Assembly: GCF_000429525.1 (NCBI RefSeq)
Contig: NZ_AUCA01000027.1
Location: 1 to 49,752 of the forward strand
Direction of reading: 5' to 3'
Source of the DNA: Alicyclobacillus contaminans DSM 17975
GTDB lineage: Bacteria > Bacillota > Bacilli > Alicyclobacillales > Alicyclobacillaceae
Length of the DNA: 49,752 bases
Part shown: piece by piece, positions 16,134 to 24,504 of the stretch
How positions within the stretch are numbered: the stretch's first letter is position 1
Layout of the letters: each line of letters starts with the position of its first letter
The notes under the pieces: generated by a model
What the model saw: the letters and a program-made list of their open reading frames with translations, nothing else
Databases searched by the model: none
What the model was told of the DNA's origin: nothing
Made by a program: the position numbers and the translations under genes

Positions 16134-16307
16134 GTGAAAACGATTATTGTGTGTCAGGATTGTGCGGAAGTGATTGACTACATGGATGGCGAGAAGGTGG
16201 AAGTGCTGTACGGAAAATGTCGGGATTGCCATGGATCCGCGGACGTGGAATGGCTTGACGGCGTTGCGGTGAACGAGGAGATCCGGCTTGGCACCATCGG
16301 TGCCTAG
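16134..16307 (+). CDS. SR1P-like small protein (GapA-binding peptide family)
   Basis: This 57-aa protein starts VKTIIVCQDCAEVIDYMDGE and continues KVEVLYGKCRDCHG. The pattern of CxxC, then D/E-K-V-x-x-L-Y-G and a second CxxC matches SR1P, the peptide made from the dual-function RNA SR1 in Bacillus, which binds GapA and promotes RNase J1 activity. It is longer than the 39-aa B. subtilis peptide, with a ~20-residue tail (DVEWLDGVAVNEEIR). GTG 16134 follows GGGAGGT by 7 nt. Two CxxC pairs suggest metal binding. The nested hairpin at 16340-16386 could end a ~280-nt dual-function RNA. Confidence 0.75.
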   Translation: MKTIIVCQDCAEVIDYMDGEKVEVLYGKCRDCHGSADVEWLDGVAVNEEIRLGTIGA

Positions 16308-16339
16308 CACGGCACACATCATCGCTACAGGCATGGAAG

Positions 16340-16386
16340 ATACGGCACCCGCAGGACGGTTGTGCAACCGCCGCGGCGTGCCGTAT
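16340..16386 (+). terminator. Nested stem-loop downstream of the SR1P-like gene
   Basis: An outer stem ATACGGCAC (16340-16348)/GTGCCGTAT (16378-16386) encloses CGC/GCG (16350-16352/16373-16375) and CGGTTG/CAACCG (16357-16362/16365-16370) with a 2-nt tip. Every element nests. The following TGTGTGTTG is only weakly T-rich, so it may be a 3'-stabilising structure or a poor terminator. Confidence 0.5.
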
Positions 16387-16469
16387 TGTGTGTTGATGAA
16401 GCTCAGAACGGGACGAGTGGGTGCTGCATCTCGAACTGTTGGGCAAGAACTAGGTGGAGGCGATGCGCT

Positions 16470-16931
16470 GTGTCGGAACAACCGGAGCGCGGTGACGGAG
16501 GGATGAGGCCCGGTTTGGCGGCGTGGTTCGTGGCCACGGCCGGGATCAACTTCGCGGGTGGGGCAGCCCTCGGCGGATGGATGGCGGCCAATCCGTCCGT
16601 CTGGCCGTACATCGGCGCCGTCCACGGTTCCTGTACGCGATGTTGATTCTACAATCGGTGAGACGCGCGGAACCCATGGGAGCCATGCGCGGTTTTGTCT
16701 GTCCGCTCACGCGTACCTGCTGGTGGCGGTCACGCTGGCGTGGATGCTGGTCCTGGCAACGGAGTGGCCGCGGCGCTCGGTATGGTGTGCGCATGGTCCT
16801 GGTTGACGCGCGTGGGCTGCGGGGCAGTGGCCATGGCGGTGATCATCTTCTGCGTTCAAATGCTGCGCGTGATGCGTTTGCGGGATTTGCGAAAGGAACT
16901 CTGGGAACGGGAGGTGCGACATACGGTGTGA
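16470..16931 (+). pseudogene. Four-helix membrane protein gene with three frameshifts
   Basis: Coding sense jumps through three frames, each time by loss of one base: near 16628 (TT), 16703 (CC) and 16761 (GG). Re-inserting T, C and G gives one ~155-aa protein with four hydrophobic helices: LAAWFVATAGINFAGGAALG, FLYAMLILQSV, AYLLVAVTLAWMLVLAT and GCGAVAMAVIIFCVQML, then a charged tail LRDLRKELWEREVRHTV. Frame restoration returns exactly to the starting frame. GTG 16470 has GGAGG 9 nt upstream. I do not recognise the family. Only the first ~50 residues are translated as the sequence stands. Confidence 0.6.
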
Positions 16932-17382
16932 CACCAGGGTAGCGACCAGCGTGAGTGAGCGTGAGCTTGTTCAACGGGCTGTATGCTTGAATATACGCTG
17001 TCTGGCGCTGTGAAGCGGCCGTTGCAAAATCGGGCCCCGTGAAGATATACTCACCAAGGAATCTTGTCCGACTGCGCTGACAGGGGAGCGAGGAGCCAGT
17101 GGACCGCACCTCCGTGAGAGCGAGTTATGTGGTCGCCCGCACTCAGTTTCGTCTCAGAGCGGTGCGCTGGATTGGATTTCAAGGGTGTGTTTGTTCATAC
17201 TTTGCGGATATGAGTTCATGGAATTCTCTTGTGAATGACGATACATAGATAGATAGAAAGCAGACGCGTTTCACGGGCAATGGGAGCAATCCATCGTTGT
17301 GCGTTTGGCGGATTGAGTGCACGGGTGTGCGGACTTGCCGTTCGTTCCAGAACATGGCGCGAAGGGAAAGGAGCATGACGAC
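16932..17382. other. 450-bp intergenic region with a promoter-like element
   Basis: No credible gene was found. The clearest signal is TTGCAA (17022-17027), an 18-bp spacer and TATACT (17046-17051) on plus, more than 330 bp before the mreB-like start. It could serve a long leader or a small RNA. A short GATA repeat (17248-17259) lies near the mreB-like gene. Nothing resembling a known riboswitch or tRNA was recognised. Confidence 0.35.
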
Positions 17383-18372
17383 GTGCACATTGTTTTTGAT
17401 TTGGGAACCTCCACTTTCCGCGCTGCGGTGCCCGGCCAGGGAGAATGGATCAGTGAACCTTCGGTGGTGGCGTTTGACGAGGCCGGACGCTGCATGGTCG
17501 GTGCGGAAGCGGCGGAGATGATAGGCCGAAATCCGCAAGTGGTCCGGGTGGTGCGCCCCATTCAGGCCGGTGCGGTGGCCGATTTTGATGCTGTGGTGCA
17601 GTTGATGCAACGCCAGATGGCCCGGTTGAGTTCCGCCGGATGGCGTCGGCGATGCACGGTGACGCTGTCCATCCCCGCGGAATTGACGCAGGTGGAGCGC
17701 AAGGCGCTGGCGGAGGCGGCGACGGCGGCCGGAGCCAAACAGGTGGAGTTCATGGAAGCGTGCGTGGCGGCGGCGATTGGGACGGAGTTGCCGATTGGCG
17801 AACCCACGGGCTGTTTCGTGGTCAACCTCGGTGCCGGGATCACCGAGGCCGCCATCCTGTCGATGGGTGGAATTGTAAACTATCAATTCATGCAATTCGG
17901 CGGTGCGGCGATTGACGCGGCATTGATGGAGCGATTGAAGAAGGAGTATGGATTTCTCATCGGTCAGCTATCGGCAGAGCGCCTGAAGCGGGCGTGTTCC
18001 ACCCGCGATGACGGCATGGCCGAACTCGTGGTGAAAGGGCGAAACCTCTCCACGGGGTTGCCGGATCAGCGTCAGGTGCCGGTCTCGCTGGTGCATGAAC
18101 AATTGGATGCGTATGCCGACATGGTGGTGGATCTCATGGTGCAAACGCTCACCTCGTGTCTGCCGGAACTGGTCGGGGACATCATGGATCGCGGGATTGT
18201 CCTCGTGGGAGGCGGAGCGGAATGCCCTCGTCTCGTCGAGCGCTTGAAACATCGGACGGAGGTGCCGATGGTGGTGGCAGACAATCCTTTGGATTGCGTG
18301 ATTCGGGGGTTGCAGCAGCACCGTCCGCGCCGCAGCATCGCGGGCTGGAAGCGAGCCTTGGGATGGAAATAG
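17383..18372 (+). CDS. Divergent MreB-like actin homologue
   Basis: This 329-aa protein has MreB length and order: phosphate-1 VFDLGTSTFRA, MIGRNPQVVRVVRPIQAGAV, LSIPAELTQVERKALAEAAT, EACVAAAIGTELPIGEPTG, and adenosine-loop GIVLVGGGAECPRLVE. In the phosphate-2 loop the usual VDIGGGTTE is VNLGAGITE (residues 147-155): the Asp and one Gly are replaced by Asn148 and Ala151. In actin-fold ATPases that Asp helps position metal and water, so ATP hydrolysis may be impaired. GTG 17383 lies 9 nt after AAGGAG. No mreC or mreD follows; a D,D-carboxypeptidase gene does. Likely a paralogue in cell shape or sporulation wall synthesis (inference). Confidence 0.82.
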   Translation: MHIVFDLGTSTFRAAVPGQGEWISEPSVVAFDEAGRCMVGAEAAEMIGRNPQVVRVVRPIQAGAVADFDAVVQLMQRQMARLSSAGWRRRCTVTLSIPAELTQVERKALAEAATAAGAKQVEFMEACVAAAIGTELPIGEPTGCFVVNLGAGITEAAILSMGGIVNYQFMQFGGAAIDAALMERLKKEYGFLIGQLSAERLKRACSTRDDGMAELVVKGRNLSTGLPDQRQVPVSLVHEQLDAYADMVVDLMVQTLTSCLPELVGDIMDRGIVLVGGGAECPRLVERLKHRTEVPMVVADNPLDCVIRGLQQHRPRRSIAGWKRALGWK

Positions 18373-18438
18373 ATGTTCAAAATGTGTTCAATGAATTTTT
18401 GCTAGAATGAACATAGTGCAAGGTCGAGGAGGGGACAT

Positions 18439-19587
18439 GTGAAAGCGAAAGTTGTAGGTGCAGTGATTGTTCTTTTGGTGGTTGCGCTGGTGTTGGTGCA
18501 GTGGCTGCGGCCGCTGCCAAAGCCGGTTGAACAATTGACCGGATCGGCGCAAACGGTGGTTCCCGGGACGATGAATTTCTCGTTCCCGAGCGAGGGGCAG
18601 GCTGCGGTGGCGGTGACCGGAGTCGGCCTGATGGCGGCTACGCCGGATCAGTCCCCGGTGCCCATTGCCAGTCTGACCAAGATGATGACCGCTTATGTGG
18701 TGCTGAAACACCACCCGCTGACAGCCGGCAACGATGGCCCGACCGTGACCATGACGGCGGCGGATGTCAATCTGTACAACAAGGACAAGGCAGCCGGTGA
18801 TTCCGTGGTGAAAGTGGTGGCCGGAGATAAATGGACCGAGCGCCAGATGCTCGAAGGTCTATTGTTGCCGAGCGGAGACAACATGGCGACGAAGCTCGCG
18901 ATTTGGACGGCTGGCAGTGAGGCTGCGTTTGTCCAGGAAATGAATCAAACTGCGAAAGCACTGGGTATGACAAACACAAAATATGCCGATGCGTCCGGTG
19001 TCAATCCGGATTCGCAAAGCACCGCGATTGACCAGTTGAAGGTTGCCGACGCCGCCATGCAGGATCCGGTGTTTCGGAGCATTGTCGCCGAAGCACAGGC
19101 GGATCTGCCGGGCGCGGGCCGCGTGTACAATGTCAATTCCTTCGTTGGAAAAAACGGTATTGTCGGCGTGAAGACGGGGAGCACGTCGCAGGCCGGTGGC
19201 TGCTTCGTGTCCGCTATGTACCACAACGTCGGCGGCAAACAGGTGTTGACGCTCGGTGCGGTGCTCGGGCAGCGGGCGACGCCCATGCTCCAGGCCGCAT
19301 TGGAGGCAAATTTGACTTTGTTGAAACAAGCGGGTCAGTATCTGTCCATGAAGACCGTTGCGCAGGGACAGGCGGTTGGAACGGTCAGCGTGCCGTGGCA
19401 GTCACAGGTCACCCTCACCACCTCCCAGTCCGCAAGCTACATTGCGTTCCCTGGCATGCAGGTGAAACAGTCGCTGGTGGGCAACACGCTGGTGGTGGCC
19501 GCCGGCGAGCAGCGTATCAAGGTGCCCGTGACACAGTCGGCGCCGCTTGGGAAACCATCGCTCAAATGGCGTCTGCTGCGACTGTGA
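18439..19587 (+). CDS. D-alanyl-D-alanine carboxypeptidase (DacA/DacF-type PBP)
   Basis: This 382-aa secreted or membrane-anchored enzyme trims the terminal D-Ala of peptidoglycan stem peptides. A signal/anchor helix covers residues 5-23 (VVGAVIVLLVVALVLVQWL). The three penicillin-binding motifs are present: SxxK at Ser78 (PIASLTKMM), SxN in LLPSGDNMAT and KTG in VGVKTGSTSQAGGC. A C-terminal beta-rich region (about 285-370) matches the PBP5-type tail, but no clear amphipathic anchor ends it. GTG 18439 follows GAGGAGGGG. It is 66 bp after the mreB-like gene and ends in a strong terminator. Confidence 0.9.
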   Translation: MKAKVVGAVIVLLVVALVLVQWLRPLPKPVEQLTGSAQTVVPGTMNFSFPSEGQAAVAVTGVGLMAATPDQSPVPIASLTKMMTAYVVLKHHPLTAGNDGPTVTMTAADVNLYNKDKAAGDSVVKVVAGDKWTERQMLEGLLLPSGDNMATKLAIWTAGSEAAFVQEMNQTAKALGMTNTKYADASGVNPDSQSTAIDQLKVADAAMQDPVFRSIVAEAQADLPGAGRVYNVNSFVGKNGIVGVKTGSTSQAGGCFVSAMYHNVGGKQVLTLGAVLGQRATPMLQAALEANLTLLKQAGQYLSMKTVAQGQAVGTVSVPWQSQVTLTTSQSASYIAFPGMQVKQSLVGNTLVVAAGEQRIKVPVTQSAPLGKPSLKWRLLRL

Positions 19588-19611
19588 CGAACCATTTGGG
19601 CCAAAGCAACA

Positions 19612-19650
19612 ACACCCCGGAGCCTCACGATGAGGCGTCCGGGGTGTTTT
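19612..19650 (+). terminator. Strong intrinsic terminator after the carboxypeptidase gene
   Basis: ACACCCCGGA (19612-19621) pairs with TCCGGGGTGT (19638-19647), with an inner GCCTC/GAGGC stem around ACGAT. TTTT follows at 19647-19650. It may also work for the converging LtaS-like gene, which ends 28 bp further. Confidence 0.88.
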
Positions 19651-19677
19651 GTCTTGGTCAGCCCAGTTGAAGTGTGG

Positions 19678-21522
19678 TTACTGTCGATCCGGCAGATGTT
19701 CCAGGTACACCGTGGACATCGCCTCCAGTTCCTCCACGCGGGCCGAAATCTGCTTCATCAAAGGCGTGGTGGGCACCACGTTATGCGTGTTCACATCCAC
19801 CGCCACGGTCGTTGTTGGGTTGTACAACACCTGATTGTCTTCATACGTGCCGTCCGGTTCATAGTACCGGAACCCGAGCAGATTCTGGGACTGATTGAGG
19901 ACGTCCTCGCCGAAATGAATCTGGTTGAGGCGAATCCCGAGCAGGTTGGCCACTGTCGGCAGTGTGTCGATTTCTCCGCCCGGCATCTCCACGGTCTGAT
20001 GCTTCATACCGGGGACGTGCAGAATCCCCGCAATGTTGTACATGTCCACAATGTTCTCCGGATGTCCCACGGCCGATGTGAACGCAGCCTGTTCCGCGGC
20101 GTTTTTCTGGTACCATTCGTCGGGGAACGGGAAATGGTCTCCGTAGATGAGCACGACCGACTGATTCCACAGACCGTCTTCCTTCAACTGGTTCACGAAG
20201 CGCCCCAGCGCCGCGTCGGCGTAGTGGGCTGCGACGAGGAATTTGCCGACCTCCGTTCCGGCCATGTCGGCGGGAAGCGGCAAAGTCTGATACTTCGCGG
20301 GCAGCTCAAACGGCTCGTGGCTGGACAATGTCACCATGAACGCGTAGAAGGGCTGGTGCTTGGCCTGCAGTGCGGTGAACAGCGGCAGACTCTTCTGGTA
20401 CAGCACGTCGTCCGAAGCGGCATAGGCAATTTTGTCCTCTGTCCCGAAATACTTCATGTCGTAGAATTGCTGGAACCCCAGGGATGGATATACCACGTTG
20501 CGGTTGTAGAACTTGATGTCGTTCGTATGCAGAGCCATCGTCCGATATCCCGCTTGATTCAGCAGTTTTGGCAGGCTCGGAAAATCCTTGGTTGGGTCGG
20601 CTTGGAACAGGCTCCCCTCCTCCAGCGGATACAACGACGTGTTCGCGATGATCTCGGCGTCGGACGTGTGCCCTTGGCCGATTTCCGTGGTCCAGTTTCG
20701 GAAGTACACGTCAGATTGGGCGAGACTGTCCAAGGTGGGGGTGACTTCCACACCGTTGACCTTGGCGCCAATCACAAAATTGGGAATGGACTCCATTTGA
20801 ATGATGATCAAATTCTTTCCCTTGGCCATCCCGAAGTAGCGAGGGTGCGTCGGCTCGGAAATGCCCTTGAGGCGGTCGATGGCGGACTGGGTGATGGTGG
20901 ACAGCGGAATGTTGGACTGTTTCTGACTTTCATATACCTGAAACGCTTCGGCGTTGAGGATGCCCGCGTCGTCGGCGAAGGCGGTCACGTCGTTGGAATA
21001 CTTCGATCCAATCACCATGTTGATGAGGGACAGCACAACGCCGCAAACCGCGGTCCACGTCACCGGTTTCCACGAGGCGCGTTGCGCCCGGCCAATGGGA
21101 TACCTCCGGCAGAGGGCGAGCACGGCAATCACGGCCAGGTCGGCGAACAATAACAGATACCAGGCGTGAAAGAACATGCCCATGGTGCCGCCGTCCGTGA
21201 CCGATCCCAGCATCTTGATTTCGGTCAGCGCATGGTACGTGTAGATGCGCGAAAAGGCGTTGAAATACATGAGGAGGGAAAAGAGAAACACGGAACACAG
21301 GGCGTTGTACACGAAATAGGCTGCCGCGACCCACCGCTTTTTGCCGAATAAAAGCTCGATGATGGCCGACAGAATGACAATGCCTCCGATTTCCACAAAG
21401 ATGTCGCGCAACACGTTGACGCTGTCGAACAGCGCGTAGCGAACCAGCGCGAATTTGGCCACCAGGAGCACGGAGACAACCACGAAATGACTGTTGAGAC
21501 GCTGCAACCCAAGTTTTTTCAT
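19678..21522 (-). CDS. LtaS-type sulfatase (lipoteichoic acid synthase family)
   Basis: This 614-aa enzyme has about five N-terminal membrane helices (residues 10-180) and a large extracellular sulfatase-fold domain. The nucleophile is Thr286 in EIGQGHTSDAEIIANTSLYP. Metal-site segments are LIIIQMESIPNF and VVLIYGDHFPF. The family polymerises glycerol phosphate from phosphatidylglycerol onto a glycolipid; some members only prime or act on other substrates. ATG 21522 (MKKLGLQ) was preferred although its ribosome site is weak (TTGGTGAT); TTG 21534 or GTG 21531 are alternatives. No alanylation or glycolipid genes lie nearby. Confidence 0.88.
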   Translation of the reverse strand: MKKLGLQRLNSHFVVVSVLLVAKFALVRYALFDSVNVLRDIFVEIGGIVILSAIIELLFGKKRWVAAAYFVYNALCSVFLFSLLMYFNAFSRIYTYHALTEIKMLGSVTDGGTMGMFFHAWYLLLFADLAVIAVLALCRRYPIGRAQRASWKPVTWTAVCGVVLSLINMVIGSKYSNDVTAFADDAGILNAEAFQVYESQKQSNIPLSTITQSAIDRLKGISEPTHPRYFGMAKGKNLIIIQMESIPNFVIGAKVNGVEVTPTLDSLAQSDVYFRNWTTEIGQGHTSDAEIIANTSLYPLEEGSLFQADPTKDFPSLPKLLNQAGYRTMALHTNDIKFYNRNVVYPSLGFQQFYDMKYFGTEDKIAYAASDDVLYQKSLPLFTALQAKHQPFYAFMVTLSSHEPFELPAKYQTLPLPADMAGTEVGKFLVAAHYADAALGRFVNQLKEDGLWNQSVVLIYGDHFPFPDEWYQKNAAEQAAFTSAVGHPENIVDMYNIAGILHVPGMKHQTVEMPGGEIDTLPTVANLLGIRLNQIHFGEDVLNQSQNLLGFRYYEPDGTYEDNQVLYNPTTTVAVDVNTHNVVPTTPLMKQISARVEELEAMSTVYLEHLPDRQ

Positions 21523-21693
21523 ATCTATCACCAACTACTTATGATATCTTCACTGATTCCTGGGCCACAATGCGCTCCACAAAAACAACACATTTCGGGA
21601 CTCTGGCCCATGTCCCGGACGGCTCGGTTCACCGTTGTCCGATAGACCTTGCCGCCCTGCACGAAAAGCGGCGAAAACGGGCTTGTCTGCCGA

Positions 21694-21722
21694 TTGTCAT
21701 TCACAAATTGGCCATATAAAAT
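21694..21722 (+). promoter_or_regulatory. Sigma-A promoter of the small membrane protein gene
   Basis: TTGTCA (21694-21699), a 17-bp spacer and TAAAAT (21717-21722) form a good match 36 bp before the start codon at 21758, leaving a short leader that holds AGGAGG. Confidence 0.7.
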
Positions 21723-21757
21723 TAACAGAAAAGTCACACATTTAGGAGGCGGTACCG

Positions 21758-22129
21758 ATGGGGCTGTTTTTCAGTTTGTTCATCGGTCTCTACATGTTCA
21801 TGTCGTATACGTACTCCTGTGTGTATCAGAAGGCTGGCGTCAGCAACATATTTCTGGCGTACTTCCCGATTTTGCAATTGTTGCCGCTGTACAAGATCAT
21901 TGGCAAGAGCGGTTGGAATGTTCTCTGGCTCTTTGTTCCCGTTGTGAACATATGCTTCGTCGTGTATTGGACAGTCCTGTTCTTCCGGGCGTTTCGAATG
22001 AGTCCCTGGTGGACGTTGTTGGTGTTTTTTACGCCGTTTTGGTTCCTGATTATCATTTACATGGCGTATTCGCCAGACGTGGTGCATCGTACAGCACGTG
22101 TTCCCGTGGCAACGCCCGCTGTAATGTAA
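21758..22129 (+). CDS. Small integral membrane protein (DUF5684-like)
   Basis: This 123-aa protein has three or four hydrophobic helices: residues 2-20, 28-45, 50-75 and 82-105. The phrase YFPILQLLPLYKIIGKSGWN followed by VLWLFVPVVNICFVVYWT resembles DUF5684 proteins, whose role is unknown. It looks like a monocistronic gene: good promoter, AGGAGG 8 nt before the ATG, and convergent neighbours downstream. Confidence 0.7.
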   Translation: MGLFFSLFIGLYMFMSYTYSCVYQKAGVSNIFLAYFPILQLLPLYKIIGKSGWNVLWLFVPVVNICFVVYWTVLFFRAFRMSPWWTLLVFFTPFWFLIIIYMAYSPDVVHRTARVPVATPAVM

Positions 22130-22157
22130 ACGCTTGCGATGGGGCGCGGGTTTTCCC

Positions 22158-22183
22158 CGGCGGGCAGGAAACATCGCCCGCCG
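22158..22183. terminator. Hairpin between convergent genes
   Basis: CGGCGGGC (22158-22165) pairs with GCCCGCCG (22176-22183) over a 10-nt loop, between the small membrane protein gene and the end of the reductase gene. It could separate the two converging transcripts, but neither strand has a T-run. Confidence 0.4.
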
Positions 22184-22232
22184 TATCTGTCGGTTCCATG
22201 ACGGTCCATCGGTGGCTGTCCGTCCGCCGCAT

Positions 22233-23411
22233 TCAATCTGGCGAGCGGCGCAGCAAGATGTGGGAAACCACCCGCAGCCATGGACGTCGACTGCGTTGAC
22301 GATGATAAAATTCGGCAAATGTCGTTTCCCCGGCAATGACGCGAAACGCGTGTTGGACCATGCTGGGGTGTTTGATGAACAGCCGATGCACCCGTCGAGG
22401 CATGGCGTGAAACAGATGGCCGGCTCGACGGAACAGCCGCATCTCCGCCCGCAGTTCCTGTTCCACCCGCTGTTCATAGACAGAGAATGGACAAAGGGGC
22501 TCTCTTTCCGCCGCTCTGGGCAATTCTTCCGCAAGGATGTTGGCGCTCCGCAGCGCGTAGTAGATGCCCTCGCCCATGAGCGGATCGACCAAGCCTGCGG
22601 CATCGCCGACGAGGGCACAGCGACCGCGGGTGAACGGTTGATGGCCGCCACCCACGCTGAGAAAGAAGCCCTTCTCGCTGCGAATATGTCCCTGAATGGC
22701 CTCCCGTTCCATGTACGTCTGGAGACGTTCTTTTAGGAAGTTTCCATCGCGTGTACCGAGTCCAATGCCCACGGACAGGTGGCGGCGCTTTGGGAAAACC
22801 CAGGCGTATCCTCCCCGGATGAATCCATAGTCGATGGCAACCGTTCCCTCATAGCGTCGCAGGACCTGTTCCGGAACGTCCACCTCGTATTCCAGCGCCA
22901 GAATTTTGTTCTTGTCTTGCATCAGTCCGAGCATGCGCGCAGTGGGACTGTTCACACCATCCGCGCCAATCAGGTAGCGCCCCTGAAAAACGCCCTCCCT
23001 CGTGCGCACGCGCACGCCATCATCGTCGCATTCAACAGCAGTTACCGGGTGCCCGAGCCGGGTGTCCACCCCCGCGGCGATGGCAGCATTCAACAGGAGA
23101 TGGTCAAACTCGTCGCGCATCACCATGTAGATGAGCGGATCATCCCTCCGAAACGTGTGGCGCAGTGTGCCGTCGCAACAGAGATTCATAGCGCGGATTT
23201 CACCCTGAATGACGGGGGAGACATCAATGTCCAACTGCTTGGCCGCCCGCAGGGTGAGCCCCCCACCGCACACCTTGTATCGAGGAAATTGAGCCTTGTC
23301 CAGCAGCAGAACCCGCCAGCCCTGGACTGCCAGCTTTCTGGCCGCGGTGCTGCCGCTCGGGCCGCCGCCGACGACAATGGCGTCATACATGTCAGAACCT
23401 GACAATGGCAT
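22233..23411 (-). CDS. Geranylgeranyl reductase family flavoprotein
   Basis: This 392-aa FAD enzyme reduces prenyl double bonds or acts as an aromatic-ring flavoprotein. It has the FAD dinucleotide fold at the N-terminus (YDAIVVGGGPSGSTAARKLA), PRYKVCGGGL typical of the ChlP/GGR branch, YLIGADGVNSPTARMLGL and the second FAD motif ALVGDAAGLVDPLMGEGIYYA. In Bacillales such proteins may reduce menaquinone or other isoprenoid chains; the substrate is not evident. ATG 23411 is used; TTG 23405 has better spacing from AAAGAGG, and ATG 23390 gives the shortest start. The arginase-fold gene lies 103 bp upstream on the same strand. Confidence 0.87.
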   Translation of the reverse strand: MPLSGSDMYDAIVVGGGPSGSTAARKLAVQGWRVLLLDKAQFPRYKVCGGGLTLRAAKQLDIDVSPVIQGEIRAMNLCCDGTLRHTFRRDDPLIYMVMRDEFDHLLLNAAIAAGVDTRLGHPVTAVECDDDGVRVRTREGVFQGRYLIGADGVNSPTARMLGLMQDKNKILALEYEVDVPEQVLRRYEGTVAIDYGFIRGGYAWVFPKRRHLSVGIGLGTRDGNFLKERLQTYMEREAIQGHIRSEKGFFLSVGGGHQPFTRGRCALVGDAAGLVDPLMGEGIYYALRSANILAEELPRAAEREPLCPFSVYEQRVEQELRAEMRLFRRAGHLFHAMPRRVHRLFIKHPSMVQHAFRVIAGETTFAEFYHRQRSRRPWLRVVSHILLRRSPD

Positions 23412-23514
23412 CGCCTCTTTCGGAGCAGTCGGGTTCTTTCAGACCCGGGCCGACATGCGGCCGACATCCATTATAACCGTCTCCGCGACAACATCGCACG
23501 GACGAGGATGTTGC

Positions 23515-24306
23515 TTAGCTGCAGTCAAACGCCTGTAGGATCACCTGGTTGGCCATTTGGTTCTTGTGAATTTCCGTGAGCACCCGGGAAGACAGCGAAT
23601 CCAACGGCGATGTCGGCCATTCCCCGCAGATGTCGGCACCCACCACGCGGTGATGGCGGCGCAGCCAGACCAGCCAGTACAGCAGTTGGCCAAGGTGCAG
23701 ACTGCCCGCATCCCAGTCGGTGACGGCGTCGGTGGTGCGCAGTACGTCCTTGTCCACGCTCACGTACACGGGCCATGGCCCGATGGCCCGCTGAACCGTT
23801 TGCACCAGCCTGCGTTGGGATTCCGCACGCTGTATGGTTTGCTCGTCCACCACGTGCACGCGAGAAGCCTTCAAAGCCTGTTCGGCAAAGGATGCAGCCG
23901 GTGGCGAGGGACGCGCACCGACGATGACGACACGGCGCAGCATAGACAGGTTGGACAATGCGAAAGACACCCACGATCCGCAGGAGAGCAGTGCCTCCCC
24001 ATTGGGGTCGAGGGCCAGATCCGTGTGGTGGTCAAACAGCACCAGGGAGAATGGTTGCTGAATTTCGGATAGCAGGAAGTAGGAGACGTAGTGGTAATTT
24101 CCGCTGCCAATCAGGGTCACCCCGCGATGGCGGCGTCGGCCCAGGCGGCGTCGGATTTCCCTGGCCGAAAACGGATCGCATAATCCTCGCGTTCCGGATA
24201 GGTCGGAGCAGTCAATCCATTCGTGCGGTACAGAGAGGTGGAAATCCTGCATCTGCAAGGTTCCGTCGAAATTGAGAAACGTCACACCCTGATCTCCAAT
24301 GTACAA
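23515..24306 (-). CDS. Atypical arginase/agmatinase-fold protein
   Basis: This 263-aa protein looks like a ureohydrolase: Asp92-His94-Asp96 in LVLFDHHTDLAL matches the metal motif DxHxD, and Asp185/Asp187 in YVSVDKDVLRTTDA matches SxDxD. The first metal histidine probably is His72 in GSGNYHYVSY, where enzymes usually have GGDH. Substrate-loop segments of arginase and agmatinase are not recognisable, and it is shorter than most family members (~300 aa). Metal binding seems kept but the substrate is probably not arginine or agmatine. The TTG start follows GGAGTG. A -10 TATAAT on minus (24374-24369) lies about 60 bp upstream. Confidence 0.7.
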   Translation of the reverse strand: MYIGDQGVTFLNFDGTLQMQDFHLSVPHEWIDCSDLSGTRGLCDPFSAREIRRRLGRRRHRGVTLIGSGNYHYVSYFLLSEIQQPFSLVLFDHHTDLALDPNGEALLSCGSWVSFALSNLSMLRRVVIVGARPSPPAASFAEQALKASRVHVVDEQTIQRAESQRRLVQTVQRAIGPWPVYVSVDKDVLRTTDAVTDWDAGSLHLGQLLYWLVWLRRHHRVVGADICGEWPTSPLDSLSSRVLTEIHKNQMANQVILQAFDCS

Positions 24307-24504
24307 CGTGCATCACTCCATCGGTGTCTGCAGTGCGTTGATCATGTGGTAAATCAAAGTTTCCCATCATTATACCACCATCCAATTTGTGGGGCACGAG
24401 AGGCTGGCAGATTCCCATGGTTGCGACGCGAGCTGTTGGAGCAGGGAAGGTCACGAGGATGCGGAGATAAGGGAAACATCGGAAGACGATATAACATCAT
24501 GCCT

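Noticed and set aside
16932-17100. tRNA or riboswitch in the gene-free region before the mreB-like gene
   Set aside because: No cloverleaf with a TTC-arm and no known riboswitch core could be drawn.
17248-17259. GATA tandem repeat as a phase-variation tract
   Set aside because: Only about three copies, not inside or at a critical distance from a start codon or promoter.
19630-21153. 507-aa plus-strand open frame opposite the LtaS-like gene
   Set aside because: Antisense shadow, rich in Val/Gly/His/Arg as expected from reversed codons; the minus strand has catalytic motifs.
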